From contig NZ_FOKE01000001.1 of NCBI RefSeq assembly GCF_900112065.1, forward strand, positions 667,308 to 731,307: 64,000 nt of DNA. The letters run 5' to 3'. The notes under the pieces are model-generated. The model searched no databases. It was not told the DNA's origin and saw nothing but the letters and a program-made list of their open reading frames with translations. Both the position numbers and the translations under genes were made by a program. Source of the DNA: Cohnella sp. OV330. GTDB lineage: Bacteria; Bacillota; Bacilli; Paenibacillales; Paenibacillaceae. Positions 41,342-49,734 of the stretch are shown one piece after another. Each line of letters opens with the position of its first letter. Positions within the stretch are counted from its first letter, which is position 1.

Positions 41342-42568
41342 CTAGGCGCCGTTCATGCGGAAACGCTGGGGAAAACGGCGATACGCGCGCAAATCGAACG
41401 ATTCCGGCTGCGCCGTCCACGGCAGGCCCGTCTCGGAAAGCAGCTTGCCCGCCGCGAAAGCATCCTTGATGGCGGTCTCGATCCCTTCGATATAAGCGCC
41501 CGGCTGGTCCTGGGCATCCGACAGGCGCACGAAGGCGGGCGGAATCCCGCGGATCACCCTGGCCGATTCGAACGCCCCGTTGGCTACGAGCGTGAAGCGC
41601 CGCGCCGAATCCAGCGGGACGTCGAGGCCGTCCTGCCCGTCGATCGAACGGATCAAGTTTCTGTACCGCCTCTCGACGAAGCCGCCTTCCGCGCAGTCGT
41701 ACGACTTTCCCAGACCGTACCGCCAGATCCTGACCTGGTCGTCATAATTCCATTCGATCGCGCCTTCGGTGCCTTCGATCCGGATCCGCTGAGTCTCCGT
41801 CTCCTTCGCGCACAGCGTCACGTAATAGCAGAGCGGCGTGCCGTCGCTCATCTCGATGCGCATCGCGGTCGTATCGTCGCTCTCGATCGGATTGGCATGG
41901 TACATCTCGGCCGCCACGCTGACCGGCTGCGACTCGCGTCCGACCGCGTCCGCCGCCGTCTCCGCCAGTTTCAGCATGCTGTAGAGCAGATGCGCGGCGG
42001 GGTTGTGAAAAGCGCCGTCGAGAACGACGTTGCCCGCGGCCGTCAGCTTGCCGGCCCACGGCGTGCGGCCATAGTAGGCGGCCGTGCGCTGCAGCAGGGC
42101 GATCGCCTTGAAGCGCCTGACGCGGCCGATCTCCCCGGAGGCGATCGCGTGCGCGATCAGCGATTGCGCCTTGCGAGACGGCGCGAAGAAATTGACGGCG
42201 CACAGTTTGCCCGTGCGGGAGGCCGTCTCCGCGATCCGGTCGACATCCTGTAGCAGGGCGCCGGGCGGTTTTTCAAGGAGAACGTGGTAGCCGGCCTCCA
42301 TCGCGTCGATGCTCATCGGCGCATGGAGCGGGATCGGCGTGGAGATGACGACGAAGTCGGCGCCTGCCTCCGCCGAGAGCATGTCGCGGTAGTCGGCATA
42401 GTGCCGGATGCCCCGCTCCGCGACGAGGGCCGCCGCGCTCTCCGTCAGCCGCACGTCGCTGATCGCAGCCAGCTCGAGCAAGCCTGCGTCCGTGAGACGG
42501 ACCAGCTCGTTCAGATGGATGCGGCCGAAGCCGCCTGCGCCGATCAATAGGCCTTTGCGTACCGACAT
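41342..42568 (-). CDS. Gfo/Idh/MocA family oxidoreductase
   Basis: A 408-residue NAD(P)-dependent dehydrogenase. The Rossmann motif GAGGFGRIH is near residue 10, the family motif LEKPPGA is at about 100, and DGAFHNPAAHLL holds the likely catalytic histidine. It has a longer C-terminal part than most relatives, ending FRMNGA. The start at 42568 (MSVRK) has GGGGAAG upstream; the frame remains open for another 35 codons with no recognisable similarity. Such enzymes oxidise or reduce sugars at one carbon. It is the fifth gene of the operon. Confidence 0.88.
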   Translation of the reverse strand: MSVRKGLLIGAGGFGRIHLNELVRLTDAGLLELAAISDVRLTESAAALVAERGIRHYADYRDMLSAEAGADFVVISTPIPLHAPMSIDAMEAGYHVLLEKPPGALLQDVDRIAETASRTGKLCAVNFFAPSRKAQSLIAHAIASGEIGRVRRFKAIALLQRTAAYYGRTPWAGKLTAAGNVVLDGAFHNPAAHLLYSMLKLAETAADAVGRESQPVSVAAEMYHANPIESDDTTAMRIEMSDGTPLCYYVTLCAKETETQRIRIEGTEGAIEWNYDDQVRIWRYGLGKSYDCAEGGFVERRYRNLIRSIDGQDGLDVPLDSARRFTLVANGAFESARVIRGIPPAFVRLSDAQDQPGAYIEGIETAIKDAFAAGKLLSETGLPWTAQPESFDLRAYRRFPQRFRMNGA

Positions 42569-42678
42569 ATCGCTTCCCCTTTCCCTCTCGAATATCGCAT
42601 TGCTTGGATCTTGCGCTTCATGGACGAGGCCGCGGAACGCTTCGACGCCGCATCCCGGGGCGCGGCATCCCACGCCGG

Positions 42679-43689
42679 CTAGGCGCGCTCGATCCGCGCA
42701 GCCCGTTCGTCCGCGTCCACGGCCGCCGCGGAAGCGAGCAGCACATCCTCTCCCGACAGTACGGGCGCACCGCCGCGGAGCCGATTCATAAAATCCGCGT
42801 AGAGACTGACCGGCGGTCGCCGCAGCGGCACGGGATGGAGCGCTTCCACGTCGCTCGACAGCAGCAGCATCGGCTCGCGGGCGCCCCAGGGATCTCCCTG
42901 CAGCCGCAGCTCAGCGCTGCCCGCCGTACCTACGGCGAAGATGCGCCCGTCGCCCCAGGTCCAGCTGCGGGCGGGCGTATGCCAGTCGGCGTACAGCTGG
43001 GCGAGCGTGCCGTCCGCCAGCCTCGCGTTCAGCGCCGCGGCATCGTAGAAGCCCGGATGCTCCGGCAGGATTCGCTTGGCCATATAGCCCTGCATATCGG
43101 CGATCTCGCTGCCCGTCAGCCAACGCAGCAGGTCCAGATCGTGGACGAGCAAATCTTGAATGATTCCCCCGGAGCGGGCATGATCGAAAAACCAGTCCGG
43201 CCGGTCGCCCGCGTTCAGCCGATGCGGCTTGCGCATGTCGAGCGACACGAGCCGCCCGAGCGCGCCTTCGCCGATCAGCGACTTCAGCGTATATACGCCG
43301 GCATGGAAGCGCTGGGTGAGCAGCATGCCGACCTCGATCCGTCCGCGTCCGACGACGCCGCGCAGCCGCTCGAGACCCGCCCTGTTCGTGACGGCCGGCT
43401 TGTCGAGCATGATGTGCTTGCCCCGCGCCTCGCACAGCTCGGCGACGTCGATCTTGCGGCTGTTGACCGCCGCGCAGCCGACGACGCTCACGTCCTCCGC
43501 CAAGGCGTCGTCGATCGCGTCGAGCAGCGGTATGCCGAATCGGTCGGACAGCGTGACCGCGAGGCCCCGGTCCTCGCCGTCCTCCTCGAAAATACCCGCG
43601 CAGCGATGACCCATGCCTAGCATTTTTTCGATAAAAGAGGCGATGTGCCCGTGCTGGCATCCGATAACCGAGAAAACGGATGGCTCCAT
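42679..43689 (-). CDS. Gfo/Idh/MocA family oxidoreductase with atypical nucleotide motif
   Basis: A 336-residue protein with the fold and landmarks of the family: the lysine motif LDKPAVTNRAG, DWFFDHARSGGIIQDLLVHDLDLLRWL with the conserved histidine, and a C-terminal substrate domain. The N-terminal Rossmann motif is VIGCQHGHIASF and not GxGxxG, so the nucleotide contact is changed. The strong AAGGAG site and the context, 24 bases after the DeoR gene, argue for a real gene. It may use a different cofactor geometry. Confidence 0.85.
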   Translation of the reverse strand: MEPSVFSVIGCQHGHIASFIEKMLGMGHRCAGIFEEDGEDRGLAVTLSDRFGIPLLDAIDDALAEDVSVVGCAAVNSRKIDVAELCEARGKHIMLDKPAVTNRAGLERLRGVVGRGRIEVGMLLTQRFHAGVYTLKSLIGEGALGRLVSLDMRKPHRLNAGDRPDWFFDHARSGGIIQDLLVHDLDLLRWLTGSEIADMQGYMAKRILPEHPGFYDAAALNARLADGTLAQLYADWHTPARSWTWGDGRIFAVGTAGSAELRLQGDPWGAREPMLLLSSDVEALHPVPLRRPPVSLYADFMNRLRGGAPVLSGEDVLLASAAAVDADERAARIERA

Positions 43690-43713
43690 AAGTCCGCTCC
43701 TTGGCCGGGAGAT

Positions 43714-44508
43714 TTATGACAGTCGCTCGGGTACGTGCACGGCCATTCCATGTTCCTCGCAGGCGCGCGCCAGCCAGCCGTCCGGCTGACGGTTCGTGAT
43801 GATGCCGGTCGCTTCGGCCAGCGGCATGATCGTGAAGAGAGCCGTTTTTTCGAGCTTGCTGTCGTCGAACACCGGGAACACCTCGCCCGAACGCCGGATC
43901 AGAATTTGCGCGATCCGGACTTCCATCTCGGCGTGCATCGTCCACCCGTGCGTCTCCGATACGCCGTCGACGCCGAGGAACATCTTGGTGATATTGATCC
44001 GGTCCGCGACGATCTCGGCGAGCGGCCCGATCAGTTCGTAGCTCTTGGCCCGCATGACGCCGCCGACCACGACGACCTGAACGTCCTCCGCGTCCGCCAG
44101 CTCGAATGCGATATTGACCGCGTTGGTCACGACCGTAATGTTGCGCCGGGCTTTGAGCGCGCGCGCGATGAGGAACGTCGTCGTTCCGCCCGTCAGGCAG
44201 ATGACGTCCCCCTCGGACACGAGTCCCGCCGCCGTCTCCGCGATGCGCTCCTTCTCTTGCAGTTGAGCCTGTCTTTTATCCGCAAAAGGCAGCTCCGCTG
44301 CCGGCTGCGCCGGCGTCCCCTCATAGACGGCGCCGCCGATCGTCCGGATGATCGGACCCGACCGCTCCAGCAGGTCGAGATCGCGCCTCGCGGTCGCCTC
44401 CGAGCATTGGAGAGCGCTCGTAATCTCCTGAATCGACAATCTCCCGTTCGCCTTGATCAACTCCAGCATCCTCGCCCTGCGCGCTTCGCCCTTCGACGTC
44501 GCTTCCAT
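43714..44508 (-). CDS. DeoR family transcriptional regulator
   Basis: A 264-residue regulator. An N-terminal helix-turn-helix (MLELIKANGRLSIQEITSAL, then SEATARRDLDLLE) is followed by a sugar-phosphate-sensing domain with LTGGTTTFLIAR and VVVGGVMRAKSYELIGPLAE. The start at 44508 (MEATSK) has GGGGAG seven bases upstream; the open frame continues further up but has no similarity. DeoR proteins of this type repress sugar-catabolic genes until a sugar phosphate binds. The palindromes in the divergent promoter at 46507-46560 are likely targets. Confidence 0.88.
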   Translation of the reverse strand: MEATSKGEARRARMLELIKANGRLSIQEITSALQCSEATARRDLDLLERSGPIIRTIGGAVYEGTPAQPAAELPFADKRQAQLQEKERIAETAAGLVSEGDVICLTGGTTTFLIARALKARRNITVVTNAVNIAFELADAEDVQVVVVGGVMRAKSYELIGPLAEIVADRINITKMFLGVDGVSETHGWTMHAEMEVRIAQILIRRSGEVFPVFDDSKLEKTALFTIMPLAEATGIITNRQPDGWLARACEEHGMAVHVPERLS

Positions 44509-44621
44509 GTTCCGACTCCCCCGCCCGTCATCCGCGTATTTTTCTACATTGTGCAGGAGAAGCCGTCCGGATTGCAACCATCGGCGACGCTTCGAACGCG
44601 AAGAGCTGCGACGCTGCGGCG

Positions 44622-45551
44622 CTACAGCGGCAAGACTTCCACGCGGTCCAGCAGACTTTCGTAGACCGCAGGATCGAGCTCGCCTGCCCTGTCCGTCATG
44701 GCCGCCGCCGCTCCCGCGGCCGCAGCCATGCGAAGCCGATCCTCAGCCGGCAGCCCCAGCTCGTCGGCATAGGCCATGCCGGCCACGAACGCGTCCCCGC
44801 AGCCGACGGCGCTGACCGCGCTGACGCTCGGCGCGATGACGCGATACAGCGTGCCGTCCATGCAGGCGACCGCGCCCTGACGCCCCAGCGTCGCGCACAC
44901 TTGGCGAATGCCTTGGCCGTGAAGCTTCACCGCTGCCTCCGCCCAATGATCGGCCTCCAGGCGCCGGCGGCCGGAGAGCCGGACGAGCTCCTCTTCGTTC
45001 GGCTTGATCAAGTCCGGCTTCGCTTGGATGCCGAGCGCCAATGCCTCGCCGCTCGCGTCCAGATAGACGCGGGCGCCCGCGGATCTCGCGGTGCCTATGA
45101 GATCCGCGTACAGTTCCGCCGGCGCGCCGGCGGGCAGGCTGCCGGACAGCACGACGACGCTCGCCTGGGCGCCGAGTCGACCGACGGCTTCTTTAATCTC
45201 GGCAAGCTCCGCGTCTCCAACCGTCGGCCCCTCCTCGAGCAGCTCCGTCGACGCGCCGCTCGCCTCGTCGACGATGTTCAGACAGGTACGGGACTCGCCC
45301 GGTATGCGCACGAAGCCGGTCCGAATGCCTCTCGCCGCGAGTCGCTCCTCGATGAAGGCGCCAGCGCCTCCCGCCGCGAACCCGGTCGCGACCGCTTCGC
45401 CGCCGAGCAGCCTGACGATTTTGGCGACGTTGTTCCCTTTCCCCCCGGGCTCGGCGATTTGCCGCCTGACCCGCTGCACGGCGCCCGCCGCGAATCCGGA
45501 CACGTAGTAAGTTTTGTCTACGGCGGCGTTCAAGGTGACCGTGACGATCAC
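44622..45551 (-). CDS. PfkB family kinase (tagatose-6-phosphate or 1-phosphofructokinase type)
   Basis: A 309-residue sugar-phosphate kinase. It starts with the family pattern TVTLNAAVDKTYYV, then PGGKGNNVAKIVRLLGG, VLSGSLPAG, KPDLIKPNEEEL and the catalytic aspartate in VGCGDAFVAG, as in LacC and FruK. It probably phosphorylates tagatose-6-phosphate or fructose-1-phosphate to a bisphosphate for the aldolase. The GTG start overlaps the end of the aldolase gene by four bases, so the two enzymes are coupled and act in succession. Confidence 0.9.
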   Translation of the reverse strand: MIVTVTLNAAVDKTYYVSGFAAGAVQRVRRQIAEPGGKGNNVAKIVRLLGGEAVATGFAAGGAGAFIEERLAARGIRTGFVRIPGESRTCLNIVDEASGASTELLEEGPTVGDAELAEIKEAVGRLGAQASVVVLSGSLPAGAPAELYADLIGTARSAGARVYLDASGEALALGIQAKPDLIKPNEEELVRLSGRRRLEADHWAEAAVKLHGQGIRQVCATLGRQGAVACMDGTLYRVIAPSVSAVSAVGCGDAFVAGMAYADELGLPAEDRLRMAAAAGAAAAMTDRAGELDPAVYESLLDRVEVLPL

Positions 45552-46414
45552 ATCGCCTCACCGCCCCGTCCGGCGCAGCCGCACAACGCGATTTTTTCCA
45601 GAGCCAGACGTTTGACCGCTTCCTTCGCCGGCACCATGTACTTGCGGGGATCGTTCTCCCCCGGCCGCTCCTCGAAGACGCGCTTGATGGCGTCCGAGAA
45701 CGCGATGCGCAGCTCGGTCGCGATATTCATCTTGGCCATGCCGAGCGCGACCGCCCGCCTCACCTGATCGGCAGGAATGCCGGAGCCGCCGTGCAGCACC
45801 AACGGGACGTCGACGCGGCCTGCGATGCGGGCGATCCGGTCGAAGTCGATATCCGGGTCCCCCTTATAAATACCGTGCGCGGTGCCGATGGCAGGCGCCA
45901 GCGTATCGACCCCCGTGCGCGCGACGAACGACGCGCATTCCTCCGGATCCGCCAGCAGCGCGTCGCGTTCGTCGACCACGATGTCGTCTTCCACGCCGCC
46001 CACCTTGCCGAGCTCCGCTTCTACATTGACGCCGACCGCCGAAGCTACCGAGATGACCCGTGCCGTGCGTTCCACGTTTTCCTCGTACGGATGCATCGAC
46101 GCATCGATCATGACGGAGGTGTAGCCCGCCCGGATGCACCTGACGATGACGTTGTAGTCGGTACAGTGGTCGAGATGGAGGCCGATCGGCAAGCGCGTCC
46201 GGCTCGCGGCCACCTCGGCCGCGGCAGCGATGTAGTCGGCGCCCAGATGCGATACGGTGCCTACCGTCGTCTGGAGAATAAGCGGGGCGTCGCTCTCGAT
46301 GGCGGCATCCACGACCGCCTGCATCATCTCGAGCGTGTGAACGTTAAAAGCCGCTACGGCGTACCCGTGTTTTCTTGCGTGCTGAAGCACCGCCGTCGTC
46401 GAAGTTAGAGGCAT
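45548..46414 (-). CDS. Class II aldolase (tagatose/fructose-bisphosphate, GatY/KbaY type)
   Basis: A 288-residue zinc aldolase. It shows VAAFNVHTLEMMQAV, the zinc histidines in GLHLDHCTDYN, EAELGKVGGVEDD, GTAHGIYKGDPDIDFDRI and VLHGGSGIP, as in ketose-bisphosphate aldolases. It splits a ketohexose-1,6-bisphosphate into dihydroxyacetone phosphate and glyceraldehyde-3-phosphate. The start at 46414 (MPLTS) has GGAGG eight bases upstream. First gene of the leftward operon. The coupled kinase and the divergent isomerase point to tagatose rather than fructose chemistry, but the sequence alone does not decide. Confidence 0.9.
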   Translation of the reverse strand: MPLTSTTAVLQHARKHGYAVAAFNVHTLEMMQAVVDAAIESDAPLILQTTVGTVSHLGADYIAAAAEVAASRTRLPIGLHLDHCTDYNVIVRCIRAGYTSVMIDASMHPYEENVERTARVISVASAVGVNVEAELGKVGGVEDDIVVDERDALLADPEECASFVARTGVDTLAPAIGTAHGIYKGDPDIDFDRIARIAGRVDVPLVLHGGSGIPADQVRRAVALGMAKMNIATELRIAFSDAIKRVFEERPGENDPRKYMVPAKEAVKRLALEKIALCGCAGRGGEAM

Positions 46415-46480
46415 GATTGGTTCCTCCCGGCCTGCATGAGTAGTGTTCGCGCAGGAGTTTCTCCCTGACGTTATGTTTAT

Positions 46481-46509
46481 AATATAGAGAACTATTTTGA
46501 TTATTTCAA
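46481..46509 (-). promoter_or_regulatory. Promoter of the aldolase operon
   Basis: On the minus strand TTGAAA (46504-46509) and TATATT (46481-46486) are separated by exactly 17 bases. The -35 box overlaps the palindrome at 46507-46523. Confidence 0.65.
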
Positions 46510-46523
46510 TCATTAAATGATTG
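46507..46523. promoter_or_regulatory. Palindromic operator candidate
   Basis: CAATCAT-TAA-ATGATTG is a perfect 7-base inverted repeat lying between the two divergent promoters and touching both -35 regions. The DeoR protein encoded in the operon is the obvious candidate ligand. Confidence 0.65.
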
Positions 46524-46549
46524 TAATTGTCATTTTATTAAATTATTAT
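46521..46549 (+). promoter_or_regulatory. Promoter of the SIS-domain isomerase gene
   Basis: TTGTAA (46521-46526) and TATTAT (46544-46549) are separated by 17 bases and point at the isomerase gene 36 bases downstream. Confidence 0.55.
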
Positions 46550-46560
46550 GATCGTATCAT
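46548..46560. promoter_or_regulatory. Second palindromic operator candidate
   Basis: ATGAT-CGT-ATCAT is a perfect inverted repeat that begins in the -10 box of the isomerase promoter and covers the probable transcription start, a place where a bound repressor would block initiation. Confidence 0.55.
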
Positions 46561-46584
46561 TCATTTTATGGAGGTTTCCATCTC

Positions 46585-47634
46585 ATGAGCTTGACTTACC
46601 GGGAGACCAAGCAACAATACGCGGCATTGCGCCATACCTATGAATACATGCTGGGCGAGCGAGGAAGGATCGAAGCGTTCGTGAAAAAGGTTGCGCCTTC
46701 CTCGTTGACCTATCTCGGCTGCGGCTCCAGCTATTGTCTTTGCGAATCGGCCGCGTTTTCCGTCCGACTGCGCGCGGGCCTGACGGCGCAGGCTTTTGCC
46801 GGCGGCGACCTGCTGTTGAACGGCGAGCGTTATCGACCCGCGCTGACCGGCACCTTGCTGGTCGCGCCTTCCCGGTCGGGCAGCACGACGGAGATCGTCG
46901 AGGCCGTCCGCCGGCTTCGCGGCGCGGCGCGCGTCCCGCTGCTGGCCGTCTCTTGCGTCGCGGACTCCCCGCTATCGGCCGAGGCGGACTTGGCGCTGGA
47001 GCTTCCCTGGGCATTCGACGCCAGCGTCTGCCAGACCCGTACGGTGATCAACCTGTATACGGCCAATCTGCTGATCGCCGCAATTCTCGGCGGCGACGAG
47101 GCGCTGATCGCCTCGATCGACGCGGCGATCCGGGACGGCGAAGCGTACATGGCGCGCGTCGAAGCGGGCATCCGCGCGGCGGCGGGATTCGACTGGACCC
47201 AGGCCGTCGTGCTGGCCGACGGCGAGCTGAAGGGCCTGGCCGGCGAAGGCGCGATCGCGCTGACCGAGATCGCGGCCGTACAGGCCCAGTCGTATCATCT
47301 GCTCGACGTCCGCCACGGGCCGATGGTCGTCGTCGGTCCGGGCACGCTCGTCATCGCGGCCGCATCGGGCGAGGCCGAAGGCGCGCCGCATCGGCACAAT
47401 CTGCTCCGCGATCTGAAGCGCCGGGGGGCGACCGTCATCGTCTACGGCGACGAGGCGGATCCGGAGATCGAAGCGATCGCGGACTATGCCGCCTTCTCCG
47501 GCAGGCCGCTCGATCCTGCGGCGCAAGGCATCCCCTTTCTCTTTCTCTCGCAGATCGCGGCGCTCTCGCGCGCGGAACGCAAGGGCATCGATCCCGACCA
47601 GCCGGACGGATTAGTAGCGTGGGTCGAGCTCTAA
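46585..47634 (+). CDS. SIS-domain sugar isomerase/deaminase (AgaS-like)
   Basis: A 349-residue protein with two SIS domains. The first has YLGCGSSYCLCESAAF and VAPSRSGSTTEIVEAVRRL for phosphosugar binding; the second has ALTEIAAVQAQSYHLLDVRHGPMVVV, the GlmS/AgaS-type isomerase region with its glutamate and the RHGP turn. It likely converts an amino-sugar phosphate to a ketose phosphate, for example galactosamine-6-phosphate to tagatose-6-phosphate. A fructosamine deglycase role (FrlB type) is the main alternative. Divergent from the aldolase operon and 330 bases before an Lpl-type importer. Confidence 0.85.
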   Translation: MSLTYRETKQQYAALRHTYEYMLGERGRIEAFVKKVAPSSLTYLGCGSSYCLCESAAFSVRLRAGLTAQAFAGGDLLLNGERYRPALTGTLLVAPSRSGSTTEIVEAVRRLRGAARVPLLAVSCVADSPLSAEADLALELPWAFDASVCQTRTVINLYTANLLIAAILGGDEALIASIDAAIRDGEAYMARVEAGIRAAAGFDWTQAVVLADGELKGLAGEGAIALTEIAAVQAQSYHLLDVRHGPMVVVGPGTLVIAAASGEAEGAPHRHNLLRDLKRRGATVIVYGDEADPEIEAIADYAAFSGRPLDPAAQGIPFLFLSQIAALSRAERKGIDPDQPDGLVAWVEL

Positions 47635-47964
47635 GCGCATGCGGACGTTCCGTGCCATCCGCGAACCCGGAAGTTGCCGCTCGGGTTCCGACTATATTGA
47701 ATAGCCGCTCCACGGTTCCTTGCAAAACGGGGCCGAATGCCGGACCAAAAAAGCGATACGCTGCGCGCGTATCGCTTTTTTCGTTGTCCTGCAGGCGGCG
47801 GTCCGGGCTTCAGATCGTCGTCTGCTCCCGCAAGCGAGCAGCCTAAAATACAAAAAAGACAGTTCGACGGTTAAAACGAACAGTAGAGAGCCGCTCCCCG
47901 GCAAGGTTATATTCAAATCGCAGGATCTATCGGTTATCAAGATGAACCAGGGGGGGCACCGGAA
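47635..47964. other. Gap before the second importer operon
   Basis: A 330-base stretch with no gene. It contains a perfect bidirectional terminator at 47747-47781, after which the leader of the importer operon begins. GTTCG/CGAAC arms near 47862-47881 form a small inverted repeat. No convincing promoter boxes were found. Confidence 0.5.
47747..47781. terminator. Perfect bidirectional terminator
   Basis: A 15-base stem, AAAAAAGCGATACGC with GCGTATCGCTTTTTT, closes a TGCGC loop and separates the isomerase gene from the importer operon. Confidence 0.9.
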
Positions 47965-49650
47965 ATGAATAAAAGAAAGTCAGCACTGGTCGGTTTATCG
48001 GTTTTATCGTCTTTATCCCTTGCGCTTGCGGCATGCGGAGGGGAAAACAACAGCGACAACGGACCGGAAAAACCAAGCACGGCCGCAGCCGCATCGAACG
48101 CGGCTGGCGCGGATGCCGCCGGCAAATACGATCCGCCGATCACCGTTCATTCCATCCGGCCGGTCGATTCGACCGTTACCTACGATTCGGGCGAAGATAT
48201 TTCGAACAACAGATGGTCGGAATATTTCAAAGACGCGCTTGGCATCGACATGGTCTACGACTGGACAACCGCAAAGAATGACGACTACGTGAATAAACTG
48301 AACGTCATTATCGCTTCCGGCGACAAGCCGGCGGATATCTACCAGGTTAACGCCTCCCAGCTGCAGCAGCTCGCGGATGCTGGCGTGTTGGCGGATTTGA
48401 CCGAAGCGTTCGACAAATATGCAAGCCCCTTGACGAAGAAGCTGATGAACGGCGACGGGGGCAAAGGCATGAGCTCGGCGACCTTCGGCGGCAAGCTGCT
48501 TGCGCTTCCGCAAGGCTCGGCTACCATCACTAACAACGACGTGTTATGGATTCGTACGGATTGGCTGAAAAACGTCGGGCTCTCCGAGCCGAAGTCGATC
48601 GACGATCTCGTCAAAATCGCAGATGCGTTCGTCAATCAGGACCCCGACAAAAACGGCAAGAAGGACACGCTCGGACTCGGCATTACGCAAGGACCGTCGC
48701 CGTCTAACGGCGGGGTCGCCGATCTGGGCGGCTGGTTCGCCGGGTTCAAGGCGTATCCCGACCGTTGGGTGAAGGACGCGGCCGGTCAGGCGGTGTTCGG
48801 CAGCATACAGCCCGAAGTGAAGCAAGCGCTGGCTAAACTGCAGGAGATGTACAAGAGCGGCCTGATCGACAAAGAATGGGCGGTCAAGGATTCGGACAAG
48901 TTCGGCGAAGACGTGCTGACGAACAAGGTAGGCATTTGGTACGGCGCCAACTGGAACTCGATGTACCCGATCGACATCAGCAAAAACAAAGACCTGCTGA
49001 ACGTGAAGCCGTTCTCGATCGTAGCGGTAGACGGCAAGCAGCCTGTCATGCAAGCCGTGGATCCGTCGGTCAACACTTACTTCGTCGTCAGCAAGGATTT
49101 CAAGCATCCGGAAGCCGTCGTCAAGCTGATGACCGCCTTCCAGGAGAAGCTGTGGGGCGAGTCGTCGGAATTCGAGAAGTACGGCACGAACGCGAACCAA
49201 TCGGTATCGTACTTCAAATATCCGCTCGTTCAATCCTGGCCGGCAACCAAAGATATTCCGGATAACCTGGATGCGATTCGCGCCGCGCTTAGCTCCAACG
49301 ATGCGTCCAAATTGAACTCGGAGCAGAAAGGCATCTACACGTCCATCAAGGCGTTCAACGACGGCGACATCGTGACGGGCTATTCGACGGCGCGCCAATA
49401 CGACGCGTTCGAGGTCATCAAGAAGGACGACCTGAACAATCAGCTGTTCTCGCTGTTTTACGGCGCGCCGACGCCGACGATGGTCGAGAAGAAGCAAGCG
49501 CTCGACAAGCTGGAGCAGGAAGTGTTCACCAAGATCATCATGGGCGCCGAGCCCGTCGATGAATTCGACAAGTTCGTCAGCGATTGGAAGAAGCTCGGCG
49601 GCGATCAAATCACGCAAGAAGTAAACGATTGGGTCGCGTCGCACAAGTAA
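47965..49650 (+). CDS. Extracellular solute-binding lipoprotein (LplA-like)
   Basis: A 561-residue lipoprotein with signal peptide and lipobox LALAAC, lipidated at C24. After an Asn/Ala-rich linker comes a large binding domain with SGDKPADIYQVNASQLQQLADAGVL and WIRTDWLKNVGL, typical of Lpl-type oligosaccharide-binding proteins. It feeds the two permeases encoded downstream. It is the first gene of a five-gene run (binding protein, two permeases, sensor kinase, regulator). The nearby isomerase, aldolase and NagA/NagB-like genes suggest an amino-sugar-containing substrate, but that is inference. Confidence 0.92.
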   Translation: MNKRKSALVGLSVLSSLSLALAACGGENNSDNGPEKPSTAAAASNAAGADAAGKYDPPITVHSIRPVDSTVTYDSGEDISNNRWSEYFKDALGIDMVYDWTTAKNDDYVNKLNVIIASGDKPADIYQVNASQLQQLADAGVLADLTEAFDKYASPLTKKLMNGDGGKGMSSATFGGKLLALPQGSATITNNDVLWIRTDWLKNVGLSEPKSIDDLVKIADAFVNQDPDKNGKKDTLGLGITQGPSPSNGGVADLGGWFAGFKAYPDRWVKDAAGQAVFGSIQPEVKQALAKLQEMYKSGLIDKEWAVKDSDKFGEDVLTNKVGIWYGANWNSMYPIDISKNKDLLNVKPFSIVAVDGKQPVMQAVDPSVNTYFVVSKDFKHPEAVVKLMTAFQEKLWGESSEFEKYGTNANQSVSYFKYPLVQSWPATKDIPDNLDAIRAALSSNDASKLNSEQKGIYTSIKAFNDGDIVTGYSTARQYDAFEVIKKDDLNNQLFSLFYGAPTPTMVEKKQALDKLEQEVFTKIIMGAEPVDEFDKFVSDWKKLGGDQITQEVNDWVASHK

Positions 49651-49734
49651 CGTTGAAGGGGAAACACGGGGAGACGGCGCTTGCAATCTCCCCGCTTTCT
49701 TTTTCGAGATTAAGCAGGTTAGGAGTCGAACGAT

